Positions 32,288 to 32,378 of a stretch of 32,378 nucleotides of DNA are shown here, in pieces. Each line of letters begins with the position of its first letter. Position 1 is the first letter of the stretch. A program made the translations under genes and the position numbers. The notes under the pieces were generated by a model that was not told the origin of the DNA, ran no database searches, and saw nothing but the letters and a program-made list of their open reading frames with translations. The DNA is from Chloroflexota bacterium (GTDB lineage: Bacteria > Chloroflexota > Anaerolineae > Ardenticatenales > JAADHH01): NCBI GenBank assembly GCA_013151955.1, contig JAADHH010000075.1:1-32378 (forward strand), read 5' to 3'.

Positions 32288-32378
32288 TGAAGCCGTCCAA
32301 GGGATAGGAGGAGGGCAAGCTCTTGTGCGGTCTCTTCGACTGGGCGTTCGCCACCGGCGTGGGATCGGCGGCGCGCCA
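32288..32378. repeat. 91-bp direct repeat, terminal copy
   Basis: Identical to 31727-31817 and ending at the last base of the window. The copies are 561 bases apart (187 codons), so the duplicated segment is in frame. It is placed upstream of the Thr/Pro linker where a signal peptide would be expected, which points to an assembly join. Confidence 0.9.

Larger units (their letters stand above)
30960..32378 (-). pseudogene. Secreted clan-A glycoside hydrolase, 5' partial, with two frameshifts
   Basis: Joining three pieces gives one protein. The first (from the window edge to about 32100) has LPVILKQSAGEPTPTATATAT, a linker, then NPQIGLNFIRFDWNESP. The second (about 32100 to 31820, other frame) has LLWNVVEPQDDQWDW and VKYWEIGNEM, with the likely acid/base Glu in NE. 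The third (from about 31820 to the stop at 30960, original frame) has FDVINYHYYGPW, AVWNTETGST (likely nucleophile Glu), LWHTYIGSADTPDNDW and ends DVPVLLR. This is the (beta/alpha)8-barrel layout of clan GH-A enzymes such as GH5/GH39. The two shifts cancel, and each lies close to doubtful sequence, so they may be assembly errors. The gene starts outside the window. Its substrate is unknown. Confidence 0.65.

Noticed and set aside
1-32378. tRNA, rRNA or CRISPR arrays
   Set aside because: I saw no cloverleaf-like segment, rRNA core sequence or regularly spaced repeats in the gaps; only dispersed palindromes and simple repeats.

Overview
The window looks like a piece of a Chloroflexota genome (Anaerolineae-like), probably a metagenome contig. 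The evidence is a GC-rich sequence, secreted proteins with long Thr/Pro linkers and an LPLILR-type C-terminal tail, an isopentenyl phosphate kinase (an enzyme otherwise mostly archaeal), and dispersed GC-rich palindromes. The taxonomy is inferred from these features; no marker gene was searched.

Layout. Positions 49-1950 encode a type III-like adenine methyltransferase (Mod) with no restriction subunit after it. Positions 2101-21817 form a forward-strand cell-surface and secretion region. In order it holds an HpnA-like epimerase, a hexapeptide acyltransferase, a GT2 glycosyltransferase, an inserted antitoxin/Doc pair, a DPM1-like GT2, two tandem paralogous polytopic membrane proteins, two large secreted multidomain proteins (LVIVD/dockerin/PHP-like/DNRLRE and malectin/esterase/DNRLRE), a SAM methyltransferase, a DUF2079 membrane protein, a Wzx-type flippase and a GT4 glycosyltransferase. 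Many of these genes overlap by 1-4 bases, so they are probably co-transcribed and make, decorate and export a surface glycan.

Positions 21975-24672 are on the minus strand: a short-form 6-phosphogluconate dehydrogenase, the ATPase YchF, and a small TusA/SirA-like gene. The last is interrupted by an in-frame UGA that is followed by a bacterial-SECIS-like hairpin, which makes it a candidate selenoprotein. It has its own promoter and a structured leader containing a terminator-like hairpin. Positions 25080-26372 (plus) encode isopentenyl phosphate kinase and a small P-loop protein. Positions 26266-30700 (minus) form a compact run hisF - alkyltransferase-like gene - hisI - hisE - miaB - ffh.

The right edge (30960-32378, minus) holds a secreted glycoside hydrolase broken by two compensating frameshifts. 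A 91-bp direct repeat ends exactly at the last base, which suggests an assembly boundary.

Repeats are unusually informative here. Three related GC-rich palindromes occur, one of them inside the mod coding sequence and in frame. A 146-bp element with terminal inverted repeats supplies the stop codon of the GT4 gene. A purine-rich hexamer-type repeat lies between the two membrane-protein paralogs.
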